Assembly: GCF_001931755.2 (NCBI RefSeq)
Contig: NZ_CP015510.2
Span: forward strand, 930,001 to 994,000
Length of the DNA stretch: 64,000 nt
Direction: 5' to 3'
Origin: Wolbachia endosymbiont of Folsomia candida
GTDB lineage: Bacteria > Pseudomonadota > Alphaproteobacteria > Rickettsiales > Anaplasmataceae
Positions 19,601 through 28,311 of this stretch are shown here, piece after piece; position 1 is the stretch's first letter; every line of letters begins with the position of its first letter. The notes beneath the pieces are model-generated. The model was given only the letters and a program-made list of their open reading frames with translations, did no database searches and was not told where the DNA came from. The position numbers and the translations under genes were made by a program.

Positions 19601-22035
19601 AGTTTGCGTAATGGATATTTTTCATCATCATTCTGAAAAACAGCTACTACTTCATTGAACTTTTCAGCTAATGCTCTTTTCTTGCTATCTGCCTCATCTT
19701 CTAACCTCTGATGCTTTTGCTTGTGTGAATAAAATTGATCCCAAAGGCTATTGAACTCTGCTGTTGATGCACGTTTCAATTTTGCATCCGCTGGATCGAC
19801 ATTTTCACGTTTATATTTTCCCGCAATTTCATTTGCGTCTTTCCATGCTGTGTAGAGTGTAGTGAATTCATCCTGTATTTCTTGAGAATATTTCAGTCCA
19901 TAATTACTTTCTAGATACTTAAAAACACGATGATCCCGACCTTGATTAAAAATCTCAAAAACAATATTCTCATCTAGATCACTAAAGTTAGGCGGTATCA
20001 TTTCATGAATTTCCCTACTTAAGTTGTTATTAGCAACTAACATGTCTAACTTTTTTGGATCATTTTTATATTTTTCAAAAAGACAACCCACTATCTCCAT
20101 TCCCTTACGAAGGTTATTATCTGCGTCATGATCTTCAATCTTTAGTACCGAGGTAATGTATTCGGCTATTCCACCAGTCCCAGTCTTTGCAAAAGCCTCT
20201 TTAAAGTGACTTAAAAGTGATACAGTTTTAATTGATCCATCTTCCTGAAGTGTTTCATGACCTGAAAATCTTTCTTTATTCAGTTGATAAAGTGGCACTC
20301 CAGTTACACAAGATATGAAGTTATTAATTAAACCATGCGTAACAGTAAGTATAGGATCATCAGCTATACCGCTCGTCAGATCAAATTCCTTAAGAGTTTC
20401 ATTTATTGCGGTTTCTTGACCTTCTCCAAATGTATCAATAAGTTTGTCTCTAATACTCTCTCTCAAATTACCACAGTTAGATGGTAGGTAAAAATCGCAT
20501 CTGTTGTGAATTTTTTCATTAAAACTATTACTTTTTTCATTATACAAGGTTCTAATCTGCTGCTCTGGACTTGCTATTCTCTCTTTAAGCAATTTTGTGG
20601 ACTCATCGCAATCACTGCATACAAGCGTCATCCTATTACGCAAACTTTGTAAATTCCACGTAATGTGCTTTCTTATTTGTTCCCCTATATCAGCTTCACT
20701 ATCTGCGTTATGATCATAATAGTAATCTTCACCTTCAAACCTTTCTAATATTTCACTATTGCGATATTTCACATAATCTTCTATGGATTGTTTAGGTTGA
20801 AGATTTTTACGAACTGCAATACGAGTTGTTGCACCAATTCCTAAAGCTATTTTTTCTTTTAGTGATTGTGCTTCAATGTATGCATTGTCATTTTTCTTTT
20901 CTTCTTTAATAAAATCTAATACCTTCTTAGTAGGCGTTGCTGTTGTTACTACTAAATTTATTTTTTTCCAACTTGCAAGTAGCAAAAGCAAGTCAATTTC
21001 AACAGAGTATGCATGACCTTGATTTACCATGTCTTGTACTTCATCCAACATCACAAGCAAATTCTGCTGATCAAAAATGCTTCCTTTAAATTCTGTGCCA
21101 TTAACTTTGTAATGATCTTGATAAATTTCAATATTTTTTCCGATTATTATTTTCTTTTTCTTTAGGTCCACTTTGAACTCTTCATTTTCAGCATTATGCT
21201 TTTTTAGCAACTCAGAAAGTGTATCGAGATTTAATATTTTGTTTGAAGCAGCAAAGAATCTATCAAGACTCAATATGTGATGATCTTTATTATCTTCGTG
21301 CTGATTCTTACGAGAAATGTGACTAGTACTACTAGATGAAAACGCTCCTTGCTGATCATTATATTCTTGGGGTACCAAATCACCACGAGAATCAACCGAC
21401 ACAACCTTCATCCCAGATAACCTTGCTGCAAGAGCAAACATTAGCTTTGTGATTGTTTTTCCAGATCCCGTTGCTGTTGCAATCAATACCAAAGGCCTCA
21501 TGAGATATTCCAAAGCACTTACTTGTGATGGACGTGGTAGCTTTTCGTTCAGCCCTCCTATGCGAAATTCTTTTTTTCCTTCTCCAAATCTTGCTCCAAA
21601 TTTATATGCTTTGTCTTTTTTTTGTACAGTTAATTTTAGTCCTTGGAGTGACTTTACTTCTTTATCACTACAATTATCAGTATTCAAAAATTCAATATCA
21701 TATTCATCGTTATTAGATTGTTTTGTTATCTCAAATGTTACACCATTTGATTCACATTTTATTTTTTCCTCATTTATTCCTTCACGGATCTTTGTTCTAA
21801 TTTCTTTTGCAAGATTATTAATATTATCGTTTCTGCCTTTTTGTATTATATTAAGTATATTAACAGTATGCTTTAATAACTTTGTGTTTTGTTTAATAGA
21901 TTCCTCAAGCTTTTTTCTATCAATTGCTTTAGTTTCCTCTGCAATAACTGGATCAGTGATTGGCTCGCCAACTGGCTTACCAACTAGATTAGTCATTTTT
22001 TTTACATGAATGTTTTGTCCTGTGTGTGCTGTCAT
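16651..22035 (-). CDS. Giant SF2 helicase-like protein with long coiled-coil C-terminus
   Basis: A 1794-residue protein. The N-terminal part carries superfamily 2 helicase motifs: Walker A ATGSGKT (188-194), Walker B DEVQ (331-334), motif III-like TATPT (365-369) and motif VI QGVGRTGR (about 872-879). The space between motifs III and VI is about 500 residues, much wider than in ordinary DEAD-box proteins, so extra domains are inserted. About 1000-1450 is predicted coiled coil, and the last 350 residues are globular with no motif I know. The nucleic-acid or protein substrate is unknown. It has no operon partner; the next element upstream is a stack of IS remnants. A SecA-like translocation ATPase is an alternative I consider less likely. 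Confidence 0.75.
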   Translation of the reverse strand: MTAHTGQNIHVKKMTNLVGKPVGEPITDPVIAEETKAIDRKKLEESIKQNTKLLKHTVNILNIIQKGRNDNINNLAKEIRTKIREGINEEKIKCESNGVTFEITKQSNNDEYDIEFLNTDNCSDKEVKSLQGLKLTVQKKDKAYKFGARFGEGKKEFRIGGLNEKLPRPSQVSALEYLMRPLVLIATATGSGKTITKLMFALAARLSGMKVVSVDSRGDLVPQEYNDQQGAFSSSSTSHISRKNQHEDNKDHHILSLDRFFAASNKILNLDTLSELLKKHNAENEEFKVDLKKKKIIIGKNIEIYQDHYKVNGTEFKGSIFDQQNLLVMLDEVQDMVNQGHAYSVEIDLLLLLASWKKINLVVTTATPTKKVLDFIKEEKKNDNAYIEAQSLKEKIALGIGATTRIAVRKNLQPKQSIEDYVKYRNSEILERFEGEDYYYDHNADSEADIGEQIRKHITWNLQSLRNRMTLVCSDCDESTKLLKERIASPEQQIRTLYNEKSNSFNEKIHNRCDFYLPSNCGNLRESIRDKLIDTFGEGQETAINETLKEFDLTSGIADDPILTVTHGLINNFISCVTGVPLYQLNKERFSGHETLQEDGSIKTVSLLSHFKEAFAKTGTGGIAEYITSVLKIEDHDADNNLRKGMEIVGCLFEKYKNDPKKLDMLVANNNLSREIHEMIPPNFSDLDENIVFEIFNQGRDHRVFKYLESNYGLKYSQEIQDEFTTLYTAWKDANEIAGKYKRENVDPADAKLKRASTAEFNSLWDQFYSHKQKHQRLEDEADSKKRALAEKFNEVVAVFQNDDEKYPLRKLRPICIELASDSIEECLSDELSQASVRGAFFKGETSGFDNKNLYNVFVIETTKDDPKRRQQGVGRTGRENGPIISSSFVSSSKISNPDKTKDQLENGSPIEMGETEKGKIDLQEFAKRMTEKVEEIISAHHSEGESEIADRVIEFICSTYRELHKNEEYKNGKTHKALIQTLQNVTSALKKECKKNHIIVGDSVLMFNIRGIESKITNVLDELMILSGELEPYEKNRDKINEKLKIESNFLKRLAIELFTLVVHLWNWRLNPTEQEISKALEKKDELTFIERVILRKARTKVEKEMAPLKKEENKLKAEEKSLIKKKKEFQNEYNEKNRCVGVVERKNGEQKEITESEKNSVIKRQLSGIEEELNETNRSLNEFNKKHGKDLGAFETQDLKGKIGNLGLIINGLKSGLEKVVETEDKLTGLAQMLHNVQEILQGNRDNIEVGSLINYDPDSRKKIESLQETTKKIEGIISEQYKDFFNKEDSSRIKRHVAKLYSLCEKCIDSHKYSENDNIQKEAKELEEALEEITRHIKMMPKEKDIQKSVKESQESIENYKNQTQIEVLFNLIYKGIADYNNSEVQTTYADVKRLLSHINQFTEEKTKLEKLQGEQARLVKRIEDLGKEERAWKDSDSDKQIDVSKRISVYKSITKNYDLKCFMWLFQVFPGFVEKVKNLEDYNSYISSTEFLELFTNIVVPLMDKEGSEHLRLKMLFDVMEPGSNNSEEKVKRITKFHENLVNRNFDEIEPDDVTEALEHMEGMFKYIMSAKFNHYTNGLKKDCELIKNITFGKLDLAKVIGERLGGNSDSNEVDPVTLLQQLFVKTLNDKNIDITEALFATQGIRTNDIDSGTTVFSSIKFAATAFPFILGKFAGGGEGFLDRIITTFTDTSPQRAQKAIEHFGEPKDQDQMTKYVCEMLTIFLKELRGCGDKITWSDNPTIEEVYAQVLQEFGKGARLESKKEDLPATAFTHPKPSLVNSIEILACAG

Positions 22036-22435
22036 ACAATAACCTTTAATAGAATATTAATATTTCAATAATATTATGTACTGCGTTAAATGTCAACCAA
22101 AATCATTAAATATTTCATTTTTAGCATTGAAATACAAAGAAATATACTAAGGATATTATATGTATTTTAGGAAGAATTTATAGGAGGCTTTTAAAGCATA
22201 ACTTGATAACTAAACAATCATCTTAAAATCATGGCTAGTGTTAGCATCTTGGTTCGATTGCACTTGAGTAGCTGGCACACAATTGTACGAACATCCCGTA
22301 AAGCGATAGGATGCGTGTTAAGTTTCAATCAAAGGTGTCATCCCTGTGCTCCGACACACAACTGTACGAACGTCTAATTTAGCGAGAAAGCAAACTAAAA
22401 GCATCAACCTTTGGTGTCATTCCAGTGTGTGACAC
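22036..22435. other. Gene-free stretch with stacked IS-end remnants and WPE arms
   Basis: The first 230 bases are AT-rich, probably the helicase gene's upstream region, with no promoter I can place confidently. From 22279 two truncated copies of the left end of the downstream IS4-family element follow (ACAATTGTACGAAC at 22279, ACAACTGTACGAACG at 22358). Each is followed by a WPE arm (GGTGTCATCCCTGTG at 22334, GGTGTCATTCCAGTG at 22413). I see no gene here. Confidence 0.7.
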
Positions 22436-23637
22436 ACAACTGTACGAACGTCTAATTTAGCGATAAGATAGGAAAAAAATTAGGGTGTGAAGTGTGTTTT
22501 ATTACAAAGAAATAATATCAAAATTGCCGAAAGCAGTGTTAGATGAAATAGGCAAAGCGGTTGGCGTTGATTACAAAGTGGGCAAACTTACGGGAGAAAA
22601 TATATTTAATTTACTGCTGTACAGCATATTGGAGAAAAACGAGCTGAGCTTGCGGACTATCGAGGAAAATTATCGTCGGATGTTTTGCCTGAATACGCGC
22701 CATTCATCGGTGGCAAGCCGCTTAAAAACGATACCAATTAAGTACTTCGAAAGAATTTTTTCGTTCGTTTTACAAAGTTTTTGTAACCAAAAAGACCAAG
22801 AAAAGCTATTAATTATAGATTCCACAACCCTGCAGTTATCGAGCAAATTACTGCAATCTGCAATACCATGGCGTGGTGGTGCAAAGAATATGGTAAAGTG
22901 CACCGTTGCCACTGACGGCAGGTTTGCAAAGTTGCTGAACTTGTATACTCAAGCCAAGGGCTCCTCTGACAGCACATCGTTCCGGGAAATGATTTTAAAT
23001 CACGGTCAAGAGTCGATTTGCATATTTGATCGAGGACTGCAAAAACGTGCAACTTTCGAGGAGTTTATAGATAAAGGCATACATTTTATCACACGTGGCA
23101 ACGATAATATTCGTTATCAAATTGTGCGTATCCACGGAAAAGTTGCAGGCATGCAGACTGGAACGCTTGAGCTAATGGAAGATGTAGTAGTCAGGCTGGG
23201 GCAAAAAGGTTCAAGATTTTTGTCGTTTGAAATCAGGCTAATTAAAGCGCAAAATCGACAGAATGGCGAAGTTCTCACATTTTTGACTAATATTTATGAA
23301 ATGTCTGCTGAAGAAGTCTGCGCTCTTTACAAAAGGCGCTGGTCAATAGAAGTTTTCTTCAAATTTATCAAGCAGGAGCTCAACACGAAGCATTTTCTTG
23401 GACATAGCAAAAACACAATTTTGGTCACACTATACATGATTCTTATTGCTTCGGTTTTATTAACAGAATACAGAAAACGCAGCGAAATCAAGAGTTATAA
23501 GTTTGCAAGGAGAGCTTTTATGAATGAACTCAGGCTTGAAATCCTAAAACCTGTCATTGAATATTGTGGTGGAAACCCAGAAAAAGTCTACGATTATTAC
23601 CTTTTTCACTTTCCATAACAAACGTTCGTACACTTGT
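22436..23637 (+). mobile_element. IS4-family insertion sequence inside a WPE (1202 bp)
   Basis: The ends ACAACTGTACGAACGT and ACGTTCGTACACTTGT are inverted repeats with few mismatches. Outside them lie GTGTGTGACAC (22425-22435) and GTGCGTGACAC (23638-23648), an 11-bp target duplication with one difference. The duplicated bases and the flanking ATTCCAGTG and CACTGGAATCC belong to a WPE. Confidence 0.82.
22494..23618 (+). CDS. IS4-family transposase
   Basis: A 374-residue transposase with DDE residues in LLIIDSTTLQL (about 104), ICIFDRGLQ (about 178) and YKRRWSIEVFFKFIK, which fits the IS4 Y-x2-R-x3-E-x6-K signature. The frame is complete. The start is a GTG at 22494 with AGGGTG just upstream; no better ATG exists upstream within the element. 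It is the only gene of the IS. Confidence 0.92.
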   Translation: MFYYKEIISKLPKAVLDEIGKAVGVDYKVGKLTGENIFNLLLYSILEKNELSLRTIEENYRRMFCLNTRHSSVASRLKTIPIKYFERIFSFVLQSFCNQKDQEKLLIIDSTTLQLSSKLLQSAIPWRGGAKNMVKCTVATDGRFAKLLNLYTQAKGSSDSTSFREMILNHGQESICIFDRGLQKRATFEEFIDKGIHFITRGNDNIRYQIVRIHGKVAGMQTGTLELMEDVVVRLGQKGSRFLSFEIRLIKAQNRQNGEVLTFLTNIYEMSAEEVCALYKRRWSIEVFFKFIKQELNTKHFLGHSKNTILVTLYMILIASVLLTEYRKRSEIKSYKFARRAFMNELRLEILKPVIEYCGGNPEKVYDYYLFHFP

Positions 23638-23716
23638 GTGCGTGACACTGGAATCCAGTTAATTTATTAACTACATATAAAAAACTATTATGTTTATATA
23701 ACTGCAAGTGAGCGTA

Positions 23717-23824
23717 ATGGATGTAGGTATGACATCAAATTTAGTTAAGCGAATTTGGAAAATTGATTTGATTGAACAAGAAAACCAAGATAGGAAAGGT
23801 TTATATGATGAAATTGTTAAGTAA
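23717..23824 (+). CDS. Short ORF, 35 residues, possibly a gene remnant
   Basis: ATG at 23717 to TAA at 23822, beginning MDVGMTSNLVKRIWK. It lies between the IS4-family element and a WPE, with no clear ribosome binding site. The composition (charged, one Trp) looks protein-like, but it may only be the tail of a decayed gene. No family is recognised. Confidence 0.2.
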   Translation: MDVGMTSNLVKRIWKIDLIEQENQDRKGLYDEIVK

Positions 23825-23830
23825 GAAAAC

Positions 23831-23862
23831 TAGATTCCAGTATCACGCACTGGAATGACACC
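23831..23862. repeat. Intergenic palindromic element
   Basis: TAGATTCCAGTATCACGCAC followed by TGGAATGACACC, a clean WPE. It lies 22 bp from the glpX stop and could act as its 3' hairpin. Confidence 0.8.
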
Positions 23863-23883
23863 ATTTTTGGTTCCTTGAATGAA

Positions 23884-24807
23884 TCAGATAACTACCTGCA
23901 TTTTTACCGTTTTATTGGGTAATATTATTAATGAGCTAATCGTAAGATGTTTGTTTTGATCATATTTGACACCATCCACAAGTTCTCCACTTGTTACTCC
24001 AGTTGCAACAAAGACTGATTCACCTTTTGCCATATCCTTTACGGTGTAGATTTTTTCTGTATCCGCAATACCTAAATTTTTTGCTCTTTCTTTTGACTGA
24101 TCAGTGTCAAATATTAATTTCCCTTCCATCTGTCCGCCTATTGAACTCAGTGCCGCGGCTGCAAGCACCCCCTCTGGTGCCCCTCCTATTCCTATGTACA
24201 TATCGTGAGTGCCATTTATTAATGAAACCACAGCAGCAACATCACCATCATCTATTAGTTTAATTTTTGCTCCTAACTCCCTGATTTTCAATATTAATTC
24301 ATTGTGTCTTTCGCGTTTTAGTATCGTTACTGTAAGGTCACTTACTTTACACTTCTTGGCTGCAGCTAGGTTATTTAAATTCTTTTCAATGTTATTTTTG
24401 AGTGAGACCACACCTTCAGGAAGATCTTTTCCTACTGCTATTTTTTCCATATAAACATCAGGTGCATGCAAAAAATTACCTTTTTTTGTTGCAGCAAGAA
24501 CTGACATCGCGCCTTGCTTATAGTGGGCACAAAGCGTAGTACCTTCAAGTGGATCAACAGCAATATCGATTTCAGGACCACTTTCAGTGCCAACCTTTTC
24601 TCCAATATATAACATCGGTGCAGAATCTCGCTCACCTTCACCTATAACAATCGTACCATTTATTTCCATGGAATTTAGAATAGTTCGCATTGCATCAACT
24701 GCAACTTGGTCAGCCTTTTTTTCGTCACCAAGGCCTGCCAATTTATATGCAGCAAGCGCTGCAGATTCGGTCACTTTTACCAATTTGTAAGCTAAATCTT
24801 CTATCAT
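23884..24807 (-). CDS. glpX: Class II fructose-1,6-bisphosphatase
   Basis: This 307-residue metal-dependent phosphatase converts fructose-1,6-bisphosphate to fructose-6-phosphate in gluconeogenesis. Family motifs are clear: GEGERDSAPML (about 57), the metal site DPLEGTTLCA (about 88), IDDGDVAAVV (about 186) and GIGGAPEGVLAAAAL (about 207). The length is near the usual 320. With tkt in the same window it fits the view that these endosymbionts make sugars from amino-acid carbon. It is divergent from the small ankyrin gene at 24930, with a shared upstream region of about 120 bp. Confidence 0.93.
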   Translation of the reverse strand: MIEDLAYKLVKVTESAALAAYKLAGLGDEKKADQVAVDAMRTILNSMEINGTIVIGEGERDSAPMLYIGEKVGTESGPEIDIAVDPLEGTTLCAHYKQGAMSVLAATKKGNFLHAPDVYMEKIAVGKDLPEGVVSLKNNIEKNLNNLAAAKKCKVSDLTVTILKRERHNELILKIRELGAKIKLIDDGDVAAVVSLINGTHDMYIGIGGAPEGVLAAAALSSIGGQMEGKLIFDTDQSKERAKNLGIADTEKIYTVKDMAKGESVFVATGVTSGELVDGVKYDQNKHLTISSLIILPNKTVKMQVVI

Positions 24808-24866
24808 TTAAGGGTCATGGATAAAGAACTCAATATATACCTTATCATCCAAAACTGCAATATATC

Positions 24867-24895
24867 TTGATTAATTTTGAAAAAGTTAATATAAT
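24867..24895 (+). promoter_or_regulatory. Sigma-70-type promoter for the small ankyrin gene
   Basis: TTGATT (24867-24872), a 17-bp spacer, and a consensus TATAAT (24890-24895). It overlaps a possible TTG start at 24867 and therefore argues for the ATG at 24930 as the true start. Confidence 0.65.
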
Positions 24896-24929
24896 CAATA
24901 ATGATAGTAACACTATTTGGGTATTCTAT

Positions 24930-25994
24930 ATGGCAAAAACTTACAGCGATTTAATCAATGCATATAAAAAAATAGAAGAGATTGTAGCTCAGAACCCTGA
25001 TGTAACCGCTGAGGAGTTTGGTAAGGAACTAAAGAATAATGGTATTGATGTCAATTCTACAACTTTGGAATGTTTTACCCTTTTACACCTTGCCATTTAT
25101 AAATCTTATAAATTTAATAATGAACCTAACAATAAAAAAAACGTATTAACGATTATAAAGCTACTGTTAAATAATGGTGCAGACATTAATATCTGTTATA
25201 AAGGCAAAAAGGATGAAACTTTTGAATCGCCGATTTCTCTTGTTATAGATGCCTCTTTGAAAGGTCATACAGATCTTCTGAAAGTATTTATAGAAAATAA
25301 GGCAGTGAATAATGAGGTTATGCGTGAAGTATTGTTACTTGTTAAGTCCATTTTATTTGCACATGAAGAAGCAACTCATCGTCAAGCAGTAATAACACTA
25401 CTTGAATCAGCATTAAAAGATGCACCTAATGTAGAAGGAAACAGCATAGAACCCATCAGTAGCAATGGAAGCACAGGTAGTAAACCTGTGACACCAATAG
25501 GCGTGAGCGATGCAATAAACCCTACTGTCGAATCTGTAGTAACTCCAGCAAAGAAAACAGATGCTAATTTATTAATTACTATACCAGGCGATAACGATAG
25601 CAAACCTGCAATATTAGAACCATCAGAGCATACAGAAGTAAGTACCAAAGCAAATAAAAGATTCATGAAATCGCAAAAACCAGTAGCTGATAGTTTTATT
25701 AGTGAACAATTTGTTCCACCAAATGCAGGAGTTAAATATAAAGAAAATAACAAAGATTTTTTTATTCAATTAGTGATAGGTTGTATTGGAGTTATTTTCA
25801 CATTATCATTAGCAACTGCTACTATTTTTATACCTTTACCAGGTAATATAGTTCTTGGCTTTTTAGCTGCTTGTGTAGCAGCAGGTACTTTAATACATGT
25901 GGTAAATAGCACATGGCCAAGTTATAAAGAGATGAAAGAAAATAAAGTTGAGTGTATTGGAGCCAGTAATAAGCAGCAAGGTTTATATAACTAA
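24930..25994 (+). CDS. Small ankyrin-like protein with two membrane segments
   Basis: Starting at the ATG of MAKTYSDL, the protein has 354 residues. Residues 40-130 hold two to three divergent ankyrin units (TLLHLAIYKSYKF, IIKLLLNNGADINICYKG, GHTDLLKVFIENKA). About 150-270 is a Ser/Thr/Pro-rich linker. Near 280-330 two hydrophobic segments (LVIGCIGVIFTLSLATATIF and VLGFLAACVAAGTLIHVV) form a hairpin anchor. The layout matches the other ankyrin proteins here, so it is probably membrane-bound with the repeats exposed. A longer TTG-started reading is disfavoured by the promoter position. The target is unknown. Confidence 0.75.
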   Translation: MAKTYSDLINAYKKIEEIVAQNPDVTAEEFGKELKNNGIDVNSTTLECFTLLHLAIYKSYKFNNEPNNKKNVLTIIKLLLNNGADINICYKGKKDETFESPISLVIDASLKGHTDLLKVFIENKAVNNEVMREVLLLVKSILFAHEEATHRQAVITLLESALKDAPNVEGNSIEPISSNGSTGSKPVTPIGVSDAINPTVESVVTPAKKTDANLLITIPGDNDSKPAILEPSEHTEVSTKANKRFMKSQKPVADSFISEQFVPPNAGVKYKENNKDFFIQLVIGCIGVIFTLSLATATIFIPLPGNIVLGFLAACVAAGTLIHVVNSTWPSYKEMKENKVECIGASNKQQGLYN

Positions 25995-26000
25995 ACTATT

Positions 26001-26498
26001 CTAGTTTTTATGACACAAATCATGCATTTTTTGATATGCTTTTTGAAAACCAAGCAGAGAATAAGTATCGTCAATAGTTGCTGCTTTTATTTTTCCATTA
26101 ACCACCATTGATAACCCTTGCTTCATTTTTAAAATTAGATCTTGGTCTGTTTTTACATTATCTGCCCATGCAAAATTTCCCTGTATTATTGGCAATGTAT
26201 ATTTGATCCTTTTATCAATGCTGAGGTCCACAGACTCCTTGTCATACTGAAAACCAGATGTGACGCTCACCTCATCTGCTTTTTTATCAACATAACTAAC
26301 CATTACATAAGGTTTGCGATTTGTTGTATAATGCTCGCTCTTCTGTTTAGGGTAAGACACAATGTAACATACCTTTTCCCCATCTTCCACTGCAGTATAT
26401 ACAAGCCAATCTTTATATTTTTCCTTTAACTGTACATCGTCAACAGATGCAAAAGTACTTATTGAAAAAAATATTAAAAATAGAAAAAAATTACGCAT
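26001..26498 (-). CDS. Invasion-associated locus B (IalB) family protein
   Basis: A periplasmic protein of the IalB family. The N-terminus RNFFLFLIFFSISTFAS is a typical signal peptide. The mature part has the family pattern: YKDWLVYTA, VCYIVSYPKQ, RKPYVMVSYV, a middle FAWAD, and the closing DDTYSLLGFQKAYQKMHDLC, with two Cys that may pair. In Bartonella the locus was tied to erythrocyte invasion, but in most alphaproteobacteria the role is undefined. I chose the ATG at 26498 over a TTG at 26507. It overlaps the end of rpoH by 8 bp, so the two are probably co-transcribed. Confidence 0.75.
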   Translation of the reverse strand: MRNFFLFLIFFSISTFASVDDVQLKEKYKDWLVYTAVEDGEKVCYIVSYPKQKSEHYTTNRKPYVMVSYVDKKADEVSVTSGFQYDKESVDLSIDKRIKYTLPIIQGNFAWADNVKTDQDLILKMKQGLSMVVNGKIKAATIDDTYSLLGFQKAYQKMHDLCHKN

Positions 26499-27384
26499 GC
26501 AAACCAAATTTTAAACTTTCAGACTGTATATATTGTTTCACCTTTCCCATTGCCTGCTCAGCTAGCTGTCTTATCCTTTCCCTTGAAACAGAATATTTTT
26601 TACTAAGCTCATCCAAAGTTTGGGGATTTTCAGACAAATATCTACTAATAAAGATATCTCTTGCCCTATCGTTCAAATTTGCCAATGCATTATTTAAAAT
26701 CGTTTCTTTTAGCTCCTTTTCCTCATAATCTTGGCAAACTATTTCTTGGCTTACTGAATTACATGCGATCATATCCTGCAATTCTTTTCCAGAGTCATCA
26801 CCTATTTTTACACAGTCGTTTAGTGACTTATCCTTAGAAGCCAAACGGTAGCTCATATGCACAACGTCACTTTCAGATACAGAAAGTTCTTCAGATATAG
26901 CTTTTATTTCTTCATTACTTAAAGCTTCTCTATCTGTATATTGTAAAATTCTTTTTTTTATTTTACGTAAACTAAAAAATAATCTCCTTTGTGCTTGTGT
27001 TGTGCCTATTTTTACGAATGACCATGATTTCAATACAAAGTCCTTTATTGAAGCCTTAATCCACCACACCGCATAAGTTGAAAAACGAAATCCTAAATCA
27101 GGATTAAACTTCTTTACCGCATGCATCAGGCCCATATTTCCTTCCATGATCATGTCCATGAGCAACAAACCATAATTTTTAAACTTCATTGCAATTTTTA
27201 CCACCAAATTCAAATGGCTAGTAATTAGTTTATGAGCAGAAGAAACATCCTTATACTGGTGCCAATTTTTTGCTAATCGTATTTCTTCCTCATGAGATAA
27301 TATAGGAAATTTTTGCACTTTAGCAATGTATTGCATGAGATTAGTGCCGCTATCAACACATAAGCTTGCCATTGGAGTCAACAT
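26491..27384 (-). CDS. rpoH: RNA polymerase heat-shock sigma factor (sigma-32)
   Basis: A 297-residue sigma-70-family factor. Region 2 is visible as AHKLITSHLNLVVKIAMKF, DMIMEGNMGLMHAVKKFNPD and FRFSTYAVWWIKASIKDFVL. The region 2.4-3 link carries QRRLFFSLRKIKK, an RpoH-box-like sequence. Region 4.2 is TLDELSKKYSVSRERIRQLAEQAM. Length and motifs match RpoH rather than the housekeeping factor. It directs heat-shock gene expression and may be one of very few alternative sigma factors in such a genome. The ialB-like gene follows with an overlap. Confidence 0.92.
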   Translation of the reverse strand: MLTPMASLCVDSGTNLMQYIAKVQKFPILSHEEEIRLAKNWHQYKDVSSAHKLITSHLNLVVKIAMKFKNYGLLLMDMIMEGNMGLMHAVKKFNPDLGFRFSTYAVWWIKASIKDFVLKSWSFVKIGTTQAQRRLFFSLRKIKKRILQYTDREALSNEEIKAISEELSVSESDVVHMSYRLASKDKSLNDCVKIGDDSGKELQDMIACNSVSQEIVCQDYEEKELKETILNNALANLNDRARDIFISRYLSENPQTLDELSKKYSVSRERIRQLAEQAMGKVKQYIQSESLKFGLHA

Positions 27385-27488
27385 AACAACATAATTAAAA
27401 ACTCTATATATATAATTTATTAATTATCTAGCAAAAATTCAAGCTTTAATTTTAAAAAAGTGCAATTTGCTTCTATTCAGTTGAAGTT

Positions 27489-27991
27489 TTAAAAGTCAAA
27501 ATCTATTAGCAATTCCGGCCCATAAAGATAACCAAGCTTTGATAGCCCTTTCTCTAGGTAATAGCCAACAGAAAGATTTGTTTTTGAAGAAAGTGGAAAC
27601 CTAGCACCAGAACTTGCCCGGTATGCAAAATTATAACCAGAAAAATCTTAGGATAATACGCCAATCTTAGCAGTAATATATGGAGCAATACTCGTACCAT
27701 CAATCTTATGATTGTAATCTAAACCTGCCAAAATTCCCATTTTCGTTTCTCCATGTTTTGCTAAATCCGAAAGTGAAAATGAAACTATAGGCCCAATTGA
27801 AATTTTAGTGTTGTTTGTATAGTGATAACCAACAGCATAAGCGCAACCTACAAGGCTGTTGCTGCCGTACGTTGTAGCCGTATAGAAGATTTTATCTTCA
27901 GTAAAATCAACTCCAAAACATGGCTTGGCCAAAGACATGGCTTGGCCAAAGAGAAGGTAGATAATATAGCTAAAGCAAGTAATTTTTTCAT
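27489..27991 (-). pseudogene. Broken Msp4/WSP-type surface antigen gene
   Basis: From the ATG at 27991 the signal peptide MKKLLALAILSTFS is followed by a frameshift caused by a tandem duplication of about 17 bp (ACATGGCTTGGCCAAAG, near 27918-27951). Beyond it the frame resumes as PCFGVDFTEDKIFYTA, then meets a TAA at about 27648. After that, coding similarity continues (YRASSGARFPLSSKTNLSVGY) to a stop at 27489. The intact paralogue at 28312 shows the same order of blocks. The barrel protein is therefore disabled at two places. Confidence 0.8.
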
Positions 27992-28084
27992 TATTTTACC
28001 CTCTAAATATTGATATATGCATGTATACACATTAAACGTTAAAAATAATATAATTGCAGGATAAAACTGAGTTGTTTTGACGAG

Positions 28085-28300
28085 ATTTTCGGTGCATACT
28101 TCTCTATTGTCTTTATTTAATGCTTTGGTAAAGTGAACTGCTGCAAATATTCCAAGCACTAGTCCTGCAACCGCTAAGCTACCAATCACAGGTGCAAGCA
28201 TTCCAAATCCACCTCCAGCTATATATAAGTACGCTGCTAATCCCAAATTAGCTAACGATGCAAAAGAAACTGCTGAGCCGAAACCGGCCATTCCTCCCAT
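28085..28300 (-). pseudogene. Remnant of an ankyrin-protein membrane anchor
   Basis: About 70 codons encode two hydrophobic stretches (LANLGLAAYLYIAGGGFGML and VIGSLAVAGLVLGIFAAV) followed by HFTKALNKDNREVCTEN. This resembles the C-terminal anchors of the ankyrin proteins downstream. No repeat region remains, and the frame runs without a stop into the leader of the broken surface antigen gene. I read it as a decayed gene tail. Confidence 0.5.
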
Positions 28301-28311
28301 ATATAATGGCC

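Noticed and set aside
24867..24929. TTG start for the small ankyrin gene
   Set aside because: The TTG is itself the -35 box of a well-formed promoter.
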